Assembly: GCA_949987565.1 (NCBI GenBank)
Contig: OX465104.1
Span: 4,025,052 to 4,089,051 of the forward strand
Direction of reading: 5' to 3'
Length of the DNA stretch: 64,000 bases
Source: Luidia sarsii
Lineage: Eukaryota > Echinodermata > Asteroidea > Paxillosida > Luidiidae
Part shown: one piece after another, positions 1 to 15,400 of the stretch
Numbering within the stretch: the first letter of the stretch is position 1
Layout: each line of letters opens with the position of its first letter
Notes under the pieces: model-generated
What the model saw: only the letters and a program-made list of their open reading frames with translations
Told to the model about the DNA's origin: nothing
Databases searched by the model: none
Made by a program: the position numbers and the translations under genes

Positions 1-190
1 TTGGGTTGGGTTGGGCTTGGATGGGTTTGGATGGGTTGTGCTGGGTTGGGTTGGGTGGGGTGGGTTGGGTAGTGTTGGATTAGGTTGGGCTGGGTTAGAT
101 TGGTTTGGGCCGGGTTGGGAAGTGTTGGATTAACTTGGGCCGGGTTGTATGTGTTGGGTTATATTGGGTTTGGCCGGGTTGTGGCAGTTT
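1..190. repeat. GGGTT pentamer-type tandem repeat, 3' flank of ApeC copy A
   Basis: Degenerate repeats of TTGGG/TGGGC run from the window edge to just past the copy A gene end. The mirror-image array (CCCAA) follows copy B at 41.88-42.54 kb, so the repeat belongs to the duplicated unit. The array continues beyond the window. Confidence 0.85.
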
Positions 191-200
191 CGTTCTTTAA

Positions 201-331
201 TTAGTACATGTAGTAATAGCAATAATAAAGCAAATGACCGTCGTAGTTGTTTTCTTCACCAAATGGATGGTTCCCCTGAACGTAGTTTTGACTATTCGAG
301 TCCTCGTCATCCCAGTTAAACCACTCCCTGG
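201..331 (-). pseudogene. Duplicated C-terminal coding segment of ApeC copy A
   Basis: Downstream of the copy A stop, the minus strand repeats the end of the last exon. From 331 it reads EWFNWDDED and continues open to a tail ending YYCYYYMY and a stop at 201-203. This distal segment matches the copy B C terminus and its 3' flank better than the proximal one does, so it is probably the ancestral gene end. The proximal one (545-420) diverged after a local tandem duplication of about 130 bp, with a short pyrimidine-rich spacer between. An AG precedes the distal copy, but the one splice I tried (donor GTATGT in the proximal copy) breaks the frame. It is probably untranslated, though open. Confidence 0.6.
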
Positions 332-419
332 CTGTGCTGGGATGTTTGGGCTGGGTCGGGTTTGGGGGTTTCGGTTGGGTTGGATTATGACTTGTTTTGT
401 TGGGTCAGTTTGGTTGGTT

Positions 420-3400
420 CTAGTTGTAAAAGCAGTAAAAGAGCTTACGACCATGTACATTTTTTTTTTTTGAAAATGGATAGTGGCCCTCATTGCGGTT
501 GTTGTTATCCGTGTCCTCGTCATCCCAGTTAAACCACTCCCAGGTAACATACATTCCCCGCACTTCCTGACACATGTCGATGTAAGGAAACAGATAGAAG
601 GGGCTGTGTGTGGGCAATGTGATTGGCTCATAGACAGAACCACTCGTCATGCAGCAGTAATGGATGAGAGTGTTGTCATCGTACTGCCCAGATGGCAGAC
701 TGCCAAAGACACGGTTGTCGTTGTCATCGTCCTCGTCGTCCCAATACAACGACCCATTTAACATACCTGGAAATAGAATACACGAACACTGATACATTGA
801 CTTTATAGGATTCGCATTCCTATTATTATTGTGTCCCTCTCTGTCTATTTGTCTCTCTAGTATGTATCTATCTCTCTGCATGTGTTTGTCACTGTCTGTC
901 TCTGCATCTCTGTCTCTCTTTGTCTCTCCCTCTCTCCGTTGTCTCTCTATTTGTCTCTCTCCCTCTCATTGTCTCTCTGTCTCTCTCTGTCCATCTGTCT
1001 CTCTCGGTCCCTCTGTCTGTCTCTGGATCTAAATTTGTCTCTGTCTCTCCCTCTCTATCTCCCTGTCTTTCTTCCTGTCTTTCTCTCCCTCTCTGTCTTT
1101 CTTTCCCTCTCTGTCTCCCTTACTCTTGATCAGTCTCTCTGTCTCTCTGTCTCCCTTTGTCTCTCTTTCTCCCTTTCCCTCACTGTCTCTCTGTTCGTCT
1201 CTTTCTCTTTCTGTTCCTCTTTCACTCTTTTTCTCACGACTCTCTGTATACCTGTCTCTCTTTCTCTCTGTCTGTCCGTCTGTCTGTCTGTCTGTCTCCC
1301 TCTGTCTCTTGATTATAGCTCTGTGTATTTCTGTCTGTGTTTCTGTATGTCTGTCTGTCTCCCTCTGTCTCTCTATTATAGCTCTGTGTATTTCTGTCTG
1401 TGTTTCTGTATGTCTGTCTGTCTGACTGGGTGTCTGTCTTTCTGTCTTTCTTTCTAAGGTAGCAAATCATTCAGTCTTGATTTGTGAGCAGTCGTAGGAG
1501 TGACAAACTGGTCTGTGTTCGTTGTGCACAATTCCTGTTCCGTACCTTGTGGGCATTGATCACCGTACTGGAACACGCAGTATTGTCCGTTGGGCCAAGC
1601 CACGTCATGATCGCTGACACGTTCCACCGTCTTCATGCAGAAATACTGATTCATGTCGTTCCATGAAAAGAAACCAGGTGCTAGATGCAGTCTGGGTGAC
1701 CAATTATTGTAGGATCTAGTGTTCTCGGTGTCTTGATAACGCCACCCTGTCTCCCAACGAAAACCAGAGTGCGCTGGGCACCGATATACTGGCATGGGCA
1801 GACCGTAGGTACCCGTTGGCCATGTGTCTGAAATAATGTCGAATATAAAAAGTGTTGTGAATCAAAGTAGCACTTCCTGCTTTGTCGTGTCGTGTCGTGT
1901 CATGTCCTGCCGTGTACAGTCCTTCCAGGTCCCTTCCTGTCCCTTTCTGGCCGTACAGTCCAGTTCACTTCTGTCATCTCCTTCAAAAACTCTGTCCCGT
2001 TCTGTCTTGCCCTGTTCCACCCTGTCCTGTCGTTTCCTGACCTGTCCCATTCTTTCATGTCCTGTCCTTTCCAGACCTTTCCAGTATTGTCTTGTCCTGT
2101 CTTGTCCTGTCCTGTTCTGTCCGTACCGTCCAATTCACTCCTTTCAGTCCCTTCCCAGTCCTGTCATGCCTCGATCTTCCCTACAATGAGCAAAAAATAG
2201 TTTTGTTTATTAACATTGTACGTTTTCTTACCAGAATAGCATCCGATGAAAGTCAAGGAGTTGACGGTGATCGGTTCGTGAATGATGAGGTAAATGCTGA
2301 CGTTTGTCAAACGCCCCACGTTGTCTGGAAATGGTATATTTATTTCCGACAAACCACCTTGGATTTTGTGGATGAATGGAGGAACGACCTCTTGTTGGTC
2401 CTCGGTTTGCAACTCAAACTCGAGTTGGTAGTTGAGGGTTGATGGCTCGACGTCGAGCATAGCCGATGTTACATTTACTGCAGGGTCGAATGTCACTTGA
2501 ATGACGGAACCATTGGAGATAGATTGCCCATCATACCAAATGTAAAACTGATCATCATCCAGTAAAATGTATTCACTGACGTAGTCGTCCACGTTCACGT
2601 CACAGTTGTCCCCGTCAGCTGGTTCTGCAGTCAAAGACAAAGACATTCCGCGAAGTGGTCATCAATCGCCTCCGAGAGATGGCAGACCCGAAGAAGGTTT
2701 AGGACATGAATCGTTGCTCACAGAGCTCAGCATAACAAAAAATGTCAATCAGATTCTTACCCGAAGCCATGTCGCACTGGCTCTCCGGAATGTGGAACAC
2801 AAGAACCTCAGCCATCCTCAAGAATGACCAAGAATCGCCATCCAAAGGAGCTATATCCAAGCTGACGTATCTGGCTGCACGGGGAGGTTCACACAGGAAT
2901 TCTACAACCCATCCGTTGTCTGTCCATTCTCTCTGTTCCTGCGATGCAGGACTTCCACAGGCCTGGTTCGCGGCGTAGTTTGAATCGATGCCAGCTCGAG
3001 CTACTGCACCGAGAAATTCATCTCCATCTTATAGGTGAAGACAAAGTTGGAAACAGGAAAAAGGTATCACAATGAATCATTATAACAAATAATAATGAAA
3101 ATCAAGCCCAAACTATGACCAAAACACTATTAAGCTAAACCGACCGAACCACACATACAAATACCCAGACGCAGACAAAGATATAGAAAAAGACCGACCA
3201 ACACCAAGACCCACCTCAAGACCAAGACACAGACACCGATATACCCTGACCCAGACCGAGACGCAGACCAAGACCAAGACCCAGATCAAGACTCAGACCC
3301 AGACCCAGACCCAGATCAAGACCTAGACCCAGACCCAGACCCAGACCCAGATCAAGACCTAGACCTAGACCCTGACCCAGACTAAGACTCAGACCCTGAC

Positions 3401-6400
3401 CCTGACCCTGACCCTGAACCAGACCCTAACCCTGACCCAGACCCTTATCCTGACCCTGACCCTGACCCTGACCCTGAACCAGACCCTAACCCTGACCCTG
3501 ACCCTGACCCTGACTCTGACCCTGACCCACACCCTGACCCTGACCCTGACCCTGACCCTAACCCTAACCCAGATCCAGACCAAGACCCAGACCCAGCCCA
3601 GATCAAGACCTAGACCTAGACTCAGGCCCTGACCCAGATCCAGACCGAGACCCTGACCCAGACTTAGACCCAGACTCAGACCATGACCTAGACCTAGACC
3701 CAGACCCCGACCCAGACCCAGACCCAGATCCCAACCCAAACCCTAACCCAGACTCAGACCCAGACCAAGACATACTTTCTGTTGTAGTAGTTTTACTGTT
3801 TAAAGCTGTTTATATTGATTAATAAAGTCCTTAAAACACTAACCATAATATGGAAACACAACTGTGATTACTGCCATGCAGAAGTCATCATCTAAGTCCA
3901 CCTTCCACCAAGGATGTTCCTCAACTGGAGAAGCAAAAACAAGAGCATGGACAGCATCAGTAAAACCAGCATCATCAACGATATCATTAACATCAACAGC
4001 AGTAGCAGCATCAACAACAGCATCAACATCAATAGCAGCATTAACATTAACATCAATAGCAGCATTAACAGCATCAACATCAACATTAGCATAAACAACA
4101 GCATCAACATCAATAGCAGCATTAACAGCACCAACAGCAACATTAGCATAAACAACAGCATCAACATCAATAGCAGCATTAACAGCACCAACAGCAACAT
4201 TAGCATAAACAACAGCATCAACATCAATAGCAGCATCAACAGCACCAACAGCAACATTAGAATAAACAACAGCATCAACATCAATAGCAGCATTAACAGC
4301 ACCAACAGCAACATTAGCATAAACAACAGCATCAACATCAATAGCAGCATTAACAGCACCAACAGCAACATTAGCATAAACAACAGCATCAACATCAATA
4401 GCAGCATTAACAGCACCAACAGCAACATTAGCATAAACAACAGCATCAACATCAATAGCAGCAACAACCACACCAACAGCAACATTAGCATAAACAATAG
4501 CATCAACATCAATAGCAGCATTAACAGCACCAACAGCAACATTAGAATAAACAACAGCATCAACATCAATAGCAGCATTAACAGCACCAACAGCAACATT
4601 AGCATAAACAACAGCATCAACATCAATAGCAGCATTAACAGCACCAACAGCAACATTAGCATAAACAATAGCATCAACATCAATAGCAGCAACAACAGCA
4701 CCAACAGCAGCATCAGCATCAATAGCAGCAACAACAGCACCAACAGCAACATCAGCATCAATAGCAGCAACAACAGCACCAACAGCAACATCAGCATCAA
4801 TAGCAGCAACAACAGCATGCACCAACAGCAGCAACAGCATCAATAGCAGCAGCAACAGCACCAACAGCAACATCAGCATCAATAGCAGCAACAACAGCAC
4901 CAACAGCAACAGCATCAATAACAGCACCAGCATCAATAGCAGCAGCAACAGTACCAACAACAGCATCAATAGCAGCAACAACAGCAGCATCAGTAGCATC
5001 AGCATCAATAGCAGCACTAACAGCACCAACAGCAACAGCATAAATAACAGCACCAGCATCAATAGCAGCAGCAACAGTACAAACAACAGCATCAATAGCA
5101 GCAACAACAGCAGCATCAGTAGCATCAGCATCAATAGCAGCACCAGCATCAATAGCAGCAATAACAGCAGCATCAGTAGCATCAGCATCAATAGCAGCAC
5201 CAGCATCAATAGCAGCAACAACAGCAGCATCAGCAGCACCAGCATCAATAACAGCACTAACAGCACAAACAGCAACAGCATCAATAACAGCACCAGCATC
5301 AATAGCAGCAGCAACAGTACCAACAACAGCATCAATAGCAGCAACAACAGCAGCATCAGTAGCATCAGCATCAATAGCAGCACCAGCATCAATAGCAGCA
5401 TCAACAGCAGCATCAGTAGCATCAGCATCAATAGCAGCACCAGCATCAATAGCAGCAACAACAGCAGCATCAGTAGCATCAGCATCAATAACTTCACCAG
5501 CATCAAAAGCAGCAACAACAGCAGCATCAGCAGTATCAGCATCAATAGCAGCAACAACAGCACCAACAGCAACAACATCAATAGCAGCAACAGCATCAAT
5601 AGCAGCATATCAGCATCAATAGCAGCAACAGCATCAATAGCAGCATCAGCATCAATAGCAGCAACAGCATCAATAGCAGCAACAACAGCATCAACATCAA
5701 CATCAGCTTCAATAGCAGCAACAACAGCAGCATCAATATCAATAGCAGCAACAACATCAACCACAATAGCAGCAACAGTACCAACAGCACCAACAGCACC
5801 AACATCAGCATCAGCACCATAGCAGCAGCAACAGCACCAACAGCAGAATTAGCACCAATAGCAGCAACAACAGCAGCAACGGCAACCACAACAGCAGCAG
5901 TAGTAGCGACGATAACAATAGCAGCAACAGTACCAACAGCACCAACAGCACCAACCGCAGCATCACCATCAATAGCAGCAACAACAGCACTAACAACAGC
6001 ATCAGCTTCAATAGCAGCAACAATAGCACCTAGAGCAGCATCAGCTTCAAAAGCAGCAGCAGAAACAACACCAACAGCACCAACAGCACCAACAGAAACA
6101 ACACCAACAGCACCAACAGCACCAACAACACCAACATCAACATCAGCATCAGCATCAATATAGCAGCATCAAAATCAATATCAGCAACAACAGTAACCAC
6201 AACAGCAATAACAGCAGCAACAGCACCAACAGCAGCATCGCCATCAATAGCAGCAGCAACAGCAACCACAACATCAGCATCAGCATCAATATATAGCAGC
6301 ACCAACAGCAGCATGCAACGGCAACCACAACAGCAGCAACAGCAGCAGTAGTAGCGACAATAACAATAGCAGCAGTAGCTACAGCATTAAGATCAGCATT

Positions 6401-9400
6401 GACAGCAGCAACTGTACGCAAGTAGTAGCAAAAGCAACCTTAACAGTAGTATCAGTACGCAAATAACACTATCGGGCTCCCGAACTCCTACCGCGGCACG
6501 GCAAGGTTTGATCTTCAGTTACCTTCGGTTTTGGAGGAAGTCCAGAAATCAAAATCTGCAGCTTTGTCAGCCGAATAGTGATCCCACCTTGTAGAGCTCT
6601 GGTCGACCTCCTTATCCCAGATAGGAATAACTGTTCCAAGGACCAAAACAACGCTCAAGTCAAACGCATACTGACAAACCAACAGACTCAATGTTACCAC
6701 CGCTTTGCAGTAGAACAAGAAAACACATGAATATAAACAAATCTTATCTGTGTCGCATTATTTCACTTGGATAATTAAGTTTGGTATCACTATCAGTATC
6801 AGTGATGGCTCAGTCTGGTTTCCTAGCACATGCCCGCCATAAACGAAAGGTCTGATGAAACGTAACAAAAGTCTTACAGAAGCCAAGGGGGTTTTCCATA
6901 CTGCCGTTGAGGGCGCCATCTCCACCCATGGACAAATAACTCGTGTTGACGTGATTTTCGAAGGTGTTGTTCGCTGTTTGAACAAAAAAACACAAAAATG
7001 TGTCTGAATCACGCTTGAATATCTAAGCAAATATATGTGTAAATTTCTTGATTTAGTTTACTAGGCTACCAGCAGAGTGGCAGCAAGATTTTTGGATTCT
7101 TACTTGCATCGTTTGTTGGCTTCATAGGAAGTGGTTTTGTGGAACATCCTTCCTGGGAAGACAAAAAGGCGAAAAATGAAAATCAAAAAACCGCCTTCAT
7201 CTCAAGCAATGGTGCAGCCTTTCCCCGTCTCCTCCCCGAACGCCCTGTGGCAAACCACGCCACATTCAACCTCATAGGGAAGGTATCAGACTGTTTGACT
7301 GATCAGCAGCCTCCATTCAGTGTACATGTACACTGCTTCGATTGGAACATAGAGTTATATAAAGTATACTATAACTCTACGGATTGGAATGAAATGAACC
7401 AAACAAACGTGATACACCACGCGTAAAGGTGGGGTACACCATTATTGCGAATGTCACAGAATCGCTTCCATACTTCGTAAAACTCAACGTATACATACAA
7501 TAACACACCTGCGTACATTTCTGCTCAATGCGTCTACCATGTCATGAGAAAAACCTTGGAAACGAAATTAAATGCTAACATTTTCCAGACATAAAGAGCG
7601 GCATTTGTAAAAGGAACCCTTTGTTCCAACTATCGCTCTACGGAGCGATCGTTCGAAATTCAACGAATTTCCTCTTTTTTCAAATGCAGCATGTCTGATA
7701 CCTATGACAAGCTTTCTGGTGAATATCGTCACTTCTCAAGTTCCGGAATGTCCGGAAAATGGGCACTTTGTAAACGGTGTACAAGATTTGTGCGACGTTG
7801 GGGGCAGCAGACAACACGGCCAATTAACGAAGATATAATTATAAAGTTTTGTCCGTATTCGGAGAGTTTGAAGGGGAGTGCATCTGTTCCTGCAGCCAGG
7901 CATTCGGACTGAAAACATTGGAGCAATTCTTACGAAATCAGGACATGAAGTTATGCAATGTTTTTTTAAGGGGCCCTTGGTAAGTCTCTAAGTAACCATG
8001 GCAACAGAAATCAGCGTCCTCGGCACCACGATTGACGATTTTTCCTTGAAAGGCTGAATGGTGACTTGAATTGAGGTCGCTGTCTGCCATTGTAATTAAC
8101 AGTAAACGAGTCTTCGTTGCACAATATTGCAATAATTATTGCGCATTGTACCTCTCCACCGCTGACGAACGAAGCTGAGAGACAAGGCCCAAGGTAAATC
8201 AAACGAACCACTGATGAAAGTAAAAAAAAACCACACAAACAAGCAAACCCACAAACCACAATTTTCGTTAATTAACTGGCACTCTGGTCTGCCAAATGGG
8301 GAGCAAAAGCTTCCCTTTGTCCGTACATGTTCACAATGGAACCCTTTATCGACAAGACTACTGGAACCTTCGCCGATATATCGCAATTATAAATATGAGG
8401 CTGGAAGGTTTTGAATTGCTTTCTCATAGCCATCACACTATCGACAGTCCGAGACCAATATCCCCAGTGTGTTTTGCATGTAGGAGAAATACGGCTTGAG
8501 TGTCACAACTGCTTAAAAACGTCACGATTCATAGGAGAGGCTCCCGACGACGGGCAGGGTTCACACTACCCGAAACGTCGAGTAACCGGTTCTTCAGTTT
8601 CAGAGAGCCACACACTCCGTCTCAAAAGAGATGCGTTACTTGGTGTCACCGCAAAACTTATACACGCATACAGAAATTACCCTGATGATTATTTATCATA
8701 ATATTAACAGATAGGGGGCCTATGTAAACACAAAGTGCACATGGTTCTTCAAGCCAAAGGACGTAATCATTATTACTTTACATAGTTCGAATTTTCCCTC
8801 CGATTTATTTTCACTTCAGTTCAAAAAGAAAATCCGGTCTCATGCAAGGGGCTGAAATATTATCTTTTCTGCGGGGCCGACGTTGCATATTTTTTTAGAG
8901 TATACCTCCCCATTTTCAGTCACGCACAGCCACAGTGCAGTGAATTACTCACCCTTTTGTAAATTCCACTTACACAATGCACATACCATTTTAATTTTTC
9001 ATGAAAATCTCTAAAGATGGCAACAAGATAATAAATAGGTATCAGGTCATATGGAGCACTGGTGAGCAAAAACATAGGATTCGGGTCTAAATCCCGGTCC
9101 AGTCAGAGTTTTCTTTGCCATTTTCCAAATGACTCTCAGTCAGGTTTTCATTTGTTCGTTGGACTTTTTTCCCAATAAATGAATATACTTTGCTTTGGGA
9201 ACTTCAAAAGTGGTTTTCATATTACAAGTTCATATTCAAAGCTTCGATACAGAGTTCTGCGGATATATTTGTTTGTTTGATATGTAAAATTGCTTTACAA
9301 ACTTCCGAAGCCAGCCTGCTCTTGACTCATTATGGTCGTAAACGACTCTGGAATTATTGCCACGGAGATACTGCTCCGAAAAAGGACATGACGTGGTCTC

Positions 9401-12400
9401 AATGCGTGAATCTTTCTGCGTAGGTCCAACGTTACATGGCTCCTGTTTTCACCGAGCTGTTGTCAGTGATGTCGGCCGTGACGCACGGTCAAACAACTGC
9501 CTCTGCGCGCTGCCGCAACCCAATGCGTGTCGGCAATTTTCCCGCCAAAGTTAATGACTATTTTTACGAAATCTTTTAGCTTGTCACCAGCCTTTGAAGC
9601 AAAAGTCGCACATGTTTTTTTTCAAGCCAAAGGATGTAATGATGATATACTTTATGTAGATGAAAATTTCCCTCAGATTTGTTTCCACTTCATTAAAAAA
9701 AAGAAAGTCCAGTCTCAAGGGGCCAACGTTACATTCTTTTTAGAGTACAGCTCATTTGTGACCCGGCACAGCGACATGAGGAATATCCCACCCAAACACT
9801 TTTCGAGTAAACAACGCCTGAAGTCAAAGTATCTTCTCAATTTGATAAAAACAAAAAATTGTGGTATTTTCGGAAAGTTAATGTATTGGAGGATTTCGGG
9901 GGAGTGTTTGTGTACTGTTTTCATGAAAATGTAAAGTTCCTGCCTTTTTGAATGGCCGCTTTCGAGGAGTTAGAATGGTGCTGCTGTATTGTGTCTGCTA
10001 CCACATGAACGAGCGAAGTCCCCTTGTACTATTTACAACAAAGTTCACACGGAAATAATTTTGATATCATTTGAAAGCTAATGGTATACTCTTTCACATC
10101 ATTAGAAAATCTCAAAATCTCAAAAGTGGGGGTTATTCTTCATTACTCTGTGCCGGGTCACATTTTCAGTCATGCACAGCCACAGTGCAGCGGATTACTT
10201 CACACTTTGTAAATTTCCTTTATCTCACACACATAACATATAATTTTGGTATAAATGAATGTTTATAATGGCAAAATAATTTTTATCTTCCAACTAAAAG
10301 GGGAGAAAGTTGGTATACAAGCAAAACTAGATGTTTCGGTTCAAATCCCGGCCGAGTCAAAACATTTCAAATTGATTCTCCGTCATCAGTTTTTCATTTG
10401 TTCGTTGGATTTTTTACCTATATAGTGAATAAACTTGGCATTTGAAATTTCAAAGCAGTTTTCATATTACATATTCGAAACTTCGATACACAAATCTGCG
10501 CAATTATTTGTTTGATATGTAAAATTGCTTTACAAACTTCAGAAACTAGTCTGCTCTTGACTCAATATGGTCAAAAACAACTCTGGAATTCTTGATATTG
10601 CTTTTCATTTTTCATAAAATGATTTCAAAAGATGGCAAAAAAATAACAATTAGCTACCAGCTCATATGTTACTAGCACTGGTAAGCCCCCCCCCCCCTAA
10701 AAAAATAAAATAAATAAAAGTCATTTTTTTATTTGTTCTTTTCAATTTGTTCGTCGAACTTTTATCAAATTAACGAATACCATTTGCTTTTGAGATTTCA
10801 AAAGCAGCGTCAAAAAAACTGCCTCTGCGCGCTGCAGCCACCCGATCGTGTGGGAAATGTTCCCACCGAATGACACTTCCTACGAAATTAATTATCTATC
10901 TGTCAGTTTATCATTGTTCGTTGGACTTTTTACCCAATATAATTTGCCTTTGGGATTTCAAAAGCATTTTTCATATTACATATTTAAAACTTCTATAAAG
11001 TATTCTGCACACATAATATATTTGTTTGTTTGATATGTAAAATTGCTTTTATTACAAACTCCAGAAGCCAGCTTGCTCTGGACTCACTACGGTCGAAAAT
11101 GACTCTGCAATGCTTGCCATGCAGAAGCTGCTCCGACACAAAATCTTAAGGCCATGACGTGTTCTCACTCCGTGAATCTTTCTGCGTAGGCCCAACATTA
11201 CATGGCTCCCGGTTTGAATTGACCGAGCTGTTGTCAGTGACGCCGACCGTGACGCACGGTCAAAGAAACTGGCACTGCGCGCTGACAGCACCAAATTGTG
11301 TCGGCAATTTTCCCGCCGAATGACTATTCCTATGAAATTGAATATCTTTTAGCTTGTCAACAGCGTTTCAAACACAGTGGCACATGATTCTTCAAGCCCC
11401 CAAACGTACAGTGATGATTACTTTATGCAGGTTTGATTTTATTCCTCAGATTTGTTTCCACTTTATTTTAAAAAGAACATCCCGTCTCAAAGGACTGAAT
11501 TACCACCATTTCCGTGGGGCCAACGTTACATTTGTTTAGGGTAGAGCTTCTCTTTTTCAGTCATTCAAAGCAACTACAGTGCAATTAAATACTTCACCAT
11601 TTTGTAACTTTCCCTTACAAAATACACATAACATTTCATTTTTAATGAAATGATTGTTTTAAATAGCATTTAAGAGTGCTGATAATCAACACATTAGGTT
11701 TCGGGTTCAAATCCCGGTCAGGTAAAAGAAATGTCATTTAAAAGAGAAATTATGGAAATTTTTCCATTTGTTTGTTGGATTTCATATCAATTTAATGAAT
11801 ATAATTTGCTTTTGAGATTTCAAAAGCAGTTTTCATATTGCATATTCGAAACTTCGATACACAAATCTGCGCATTTGTTTGTTTGTTTGTTTGATTTGGT
11901 TTTTTTTGAGTAAAATTGCTTTACAAACTCCAAAAGCCAGCATGCCCTCCACTCATTATGGTCGAAAATAACTCAGGAATTCTTGCCATGGAGATATTGC
12001 TCCGAAAAAAAATCTAAAGGGCATGACGTGGTCTCAATGCGTGAATCTTTCTGAGTAGGTCCTGAGTAGGTCCAACGTTACATGGCTCCCGGTTTGACGG
12101 CAATTTGTCCACCGAATGACTATTTCTACGAAATCTTTTAGCTTGTCACAACCCTTTGAAACAAAAGTCGCACGTGGTTTTTCAAGCCAAAGGACGTAAT
12201 GATGATTACTTTATGTAGGTGGAATTGTTTCTCAGATTTGTTTCCACTTCATTTAAAAAAGAAAACCCTTCTCAAGGGGCTGAAAGTCATGCACAGCCAC
12301 ACTGCAGTGAATTACTCACCCTTTTGTAATTTTCTCTTGCACAATACACAAGGCATTTCATTTTTCATAAAATGATTTCTAAAGAAGGCAAACAATAACG

Positions 12401-15400
12401 ATTAGCTACCAGCTCATATGTTAAGAGCACTGGTAAGCAAACCCAGAGGCTTCGGGTTCAAATCCCGGTCCAGTCAAAGTTTGTTGGACTTTTCCCCAAA
12501 TTATGAATATGCTTTGCTTGGGAGATTTCAAAAGCAGTTTTCATATTCAAAGCTTCGATACAGAATTCTGCTCACATATTTGTTTGTTTGTTTGTTAGTT
12601 TGTTTGATTTGTACATTTTGTATTTTTACATTTTTTAGGGTAGAGCCGACCGTTTTGCACAACCACAGTGCAATGAATGAAGTCCCCATTATGTAACCTT
12701 CCCTTCCAGCCTAAACACAATGCAAAACACATTTCATGTTTTTACAAAATCATTGTTATGAATGGCAAAAGAATTATCAGCTTCCTGCTCGTATGATAAT
12801 CGCGGTGGTAAGCAAAACCAGTGGTTTCGGGTTGAAATCCCGGCCCAGTCAAAATTGTATAGGGGATTAAGTCATTTTTCAAGTTCTCATTGTAAGTAAG
12901 TTTCTACTTTATTTGTTGGACTTTTATATGAATTGAGTGAAAATAATTCGCTTTTGAGATTTTAAAAGCAGTTTTCTCACTGCATATATAGTATTAATAA
13001 CTTTTGTTAGAAACTACTTTCGGCATTTGGTATGCCTAAATAATTACATAAAATTTACATTTTTTTTTTTTGCAGATCTGAATTTTGCTGTGATGGCGCC
13101 TATGCCAGGAATGACTTATCCACTCATTGGGCCATTGTATGCACGGAAGAAAATATTATTAATAAAACACCCAAAGTCTCTTAAAAACCACCCAAATGGC
13201 TCCAACGACCAGAGAGAATCCCAGGTCGCATATTGTTCGTGACCCACTGACCCTCCAGCCCATTGGCCTACCCACAAACCGACCAGCTGACCCACTGACC
13301 CCCAGCCCATTGACCGACCTACCAACTGACCAGCAGACCAACCGATTAGCAGACGCACTGACCCACTAACCCACCAACCCACTAACCGACCCTCCGACTG
13401 ACCAGCAGATCCACTAACCCACCAACCCACTAACCGACCCATCAACTTACCAGCAGACCCACTGACCCTCAAACCCACTAACCGACCCACCAACTGACCA
13501 GCAGATCCACTAACCCACCAACCCACTGAACGACCCATCACCTGACCAGTAGACTCACTAACCCTCAAACCAACTGACTGACCCACCAACTGACCAGCAG
13601 ACTCACTGACCCTCAAACACACTGACCGACCCACCAACTGACCAGCAGACCCACTGACCCTCAAACCCACTGACCGACCCACCAACTGACCAGCATATCC
13701 ACTGACCCTCCAACCCACTGAACGACCCACCAACTGACCAGCAGACCCACTGACCCTCCAACCCACTAACCGACCCATCAACTGACCAGCAGACCCACTG
13801 ACCCTCAAACCCACTAACCGACCCACCAACTGACCAGCAGACTCACTGACCCTCCAACCCACTAACCGACCCACCAACTGACCAGCAGACCCACTGACCC
13901 TCAAACCCACTAACCGACCCACCAACTGACCAGCAGACCCACTGACCCTCAAACCCACTAACCGACCCACTAACTGACCAGCAGACCCACTGACCCTCCA
14001 ACCCACTAACCGACCCACCAACTGACCAGCAGACTCACTGACCCTCCAACCCACTAACCGACCCACCAACTGACCAGCAGACCCACTGACCCTCAAACCC
14101 ACTAACCGACCCACCAACTGACCAGCAGACTCACTGACCCTCCAACCCACTAACCGACCCACCAACTGACCAGCAGACCCACTGACCCTCAAACCCACTA
14201 ACCGACCCACCAACTGACCAGCAGACCCACTGACCCTCAAACCCACTAACCGACCCACTAACTGACCAGCAGACTCACTGACCCTCCAACTCACTAACCG
14301 ACCCACCAACTGACCAGCAGACTCACTGACCCTCCAACCCACTAACCGACCCACCAACTGACCAGCAGACTCACTGACCCTCCAACCCACTAACCAACCC
14401 ACCAACTGACCAGCAGACCCACTGACCCTCAAACCCACTGAACGACCCATCACCTGACCAGCAGACCCACTGACAGACCAACCCACTGACCGACACACCA
14501 ACTGACCAGACACACTGACCGACCCACGAACCGATCAGCAGGCCCACTGACCCTCCAACCCACTGACCGACCACCAACTGACCGGCAGACCCACTGACCC
14601 TCAAACCCACTGACCGACCCACCAACTGACCAGCAGACCCACTAACCCACCAAACCACTAACCGACCCTCCAACTGACCAGCAGACTCACTGACCCTCCA
14701 ACCCACTAACCGACCCACCAACTGACCAGCAGACTCACTGACCCTCCAACCCACTGACCGACCCACCAACTGACCAGCAGACCCACTGACCCACCAAACC
14801 ACTAACCGACCCTCCAACTGACCAGCAGACTCACTGACCCACCAACCCACTGATCGACCCACCAACTGACCAGCAGACCCACTGACCCTCCAACCCACTG
14901 ACCGACCCACCAACTGACCAGCAGACCCACTGACCCTCCAACCCACTGACCGACCCACCAACTGACCAGCTGACCCACTGACCCTCAAACCCACTGACCA
15001 ACCCACCAACCGATCAGCAGTTCCACTGACCCTCCAACCCACTGACCGACCCACCAACTGACCAGCAGACTCACTGACCCTCCAACCCACTAACCGACCC
15101 ACCAACTGACCAGCAGACTCACTGACCCAACAACCCACTAACCGACCCACCAACTGACCAGCAGACTCACTGACCCTCCAACCCACTGACCGACCGCGAA
15201 CTGACCAGCAGACCCACTGATCCTCAAACCCACTAACCGACCCATCAAATGACTAACAGACCCACTGACCCTCAAACCCACTGACCGACCCACCAACCGA
15301 TCAGCAGTTCCACTGACCCTCCTACCCACTGACCGACCCACCAACTGACCGGCAGACCCACTGACCCACCAACACACTAACCGACCCATCAACTGACCCA

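Noticed and set aside
7139..7426. Plus-strand ORF (MEHPSWEDK...) and its mirror at 32858-33064
   Set aside because: It is the antisense of exon 2 and its intron flank of the ApeC genes; the sense-strand exon fits phase and splice sites.
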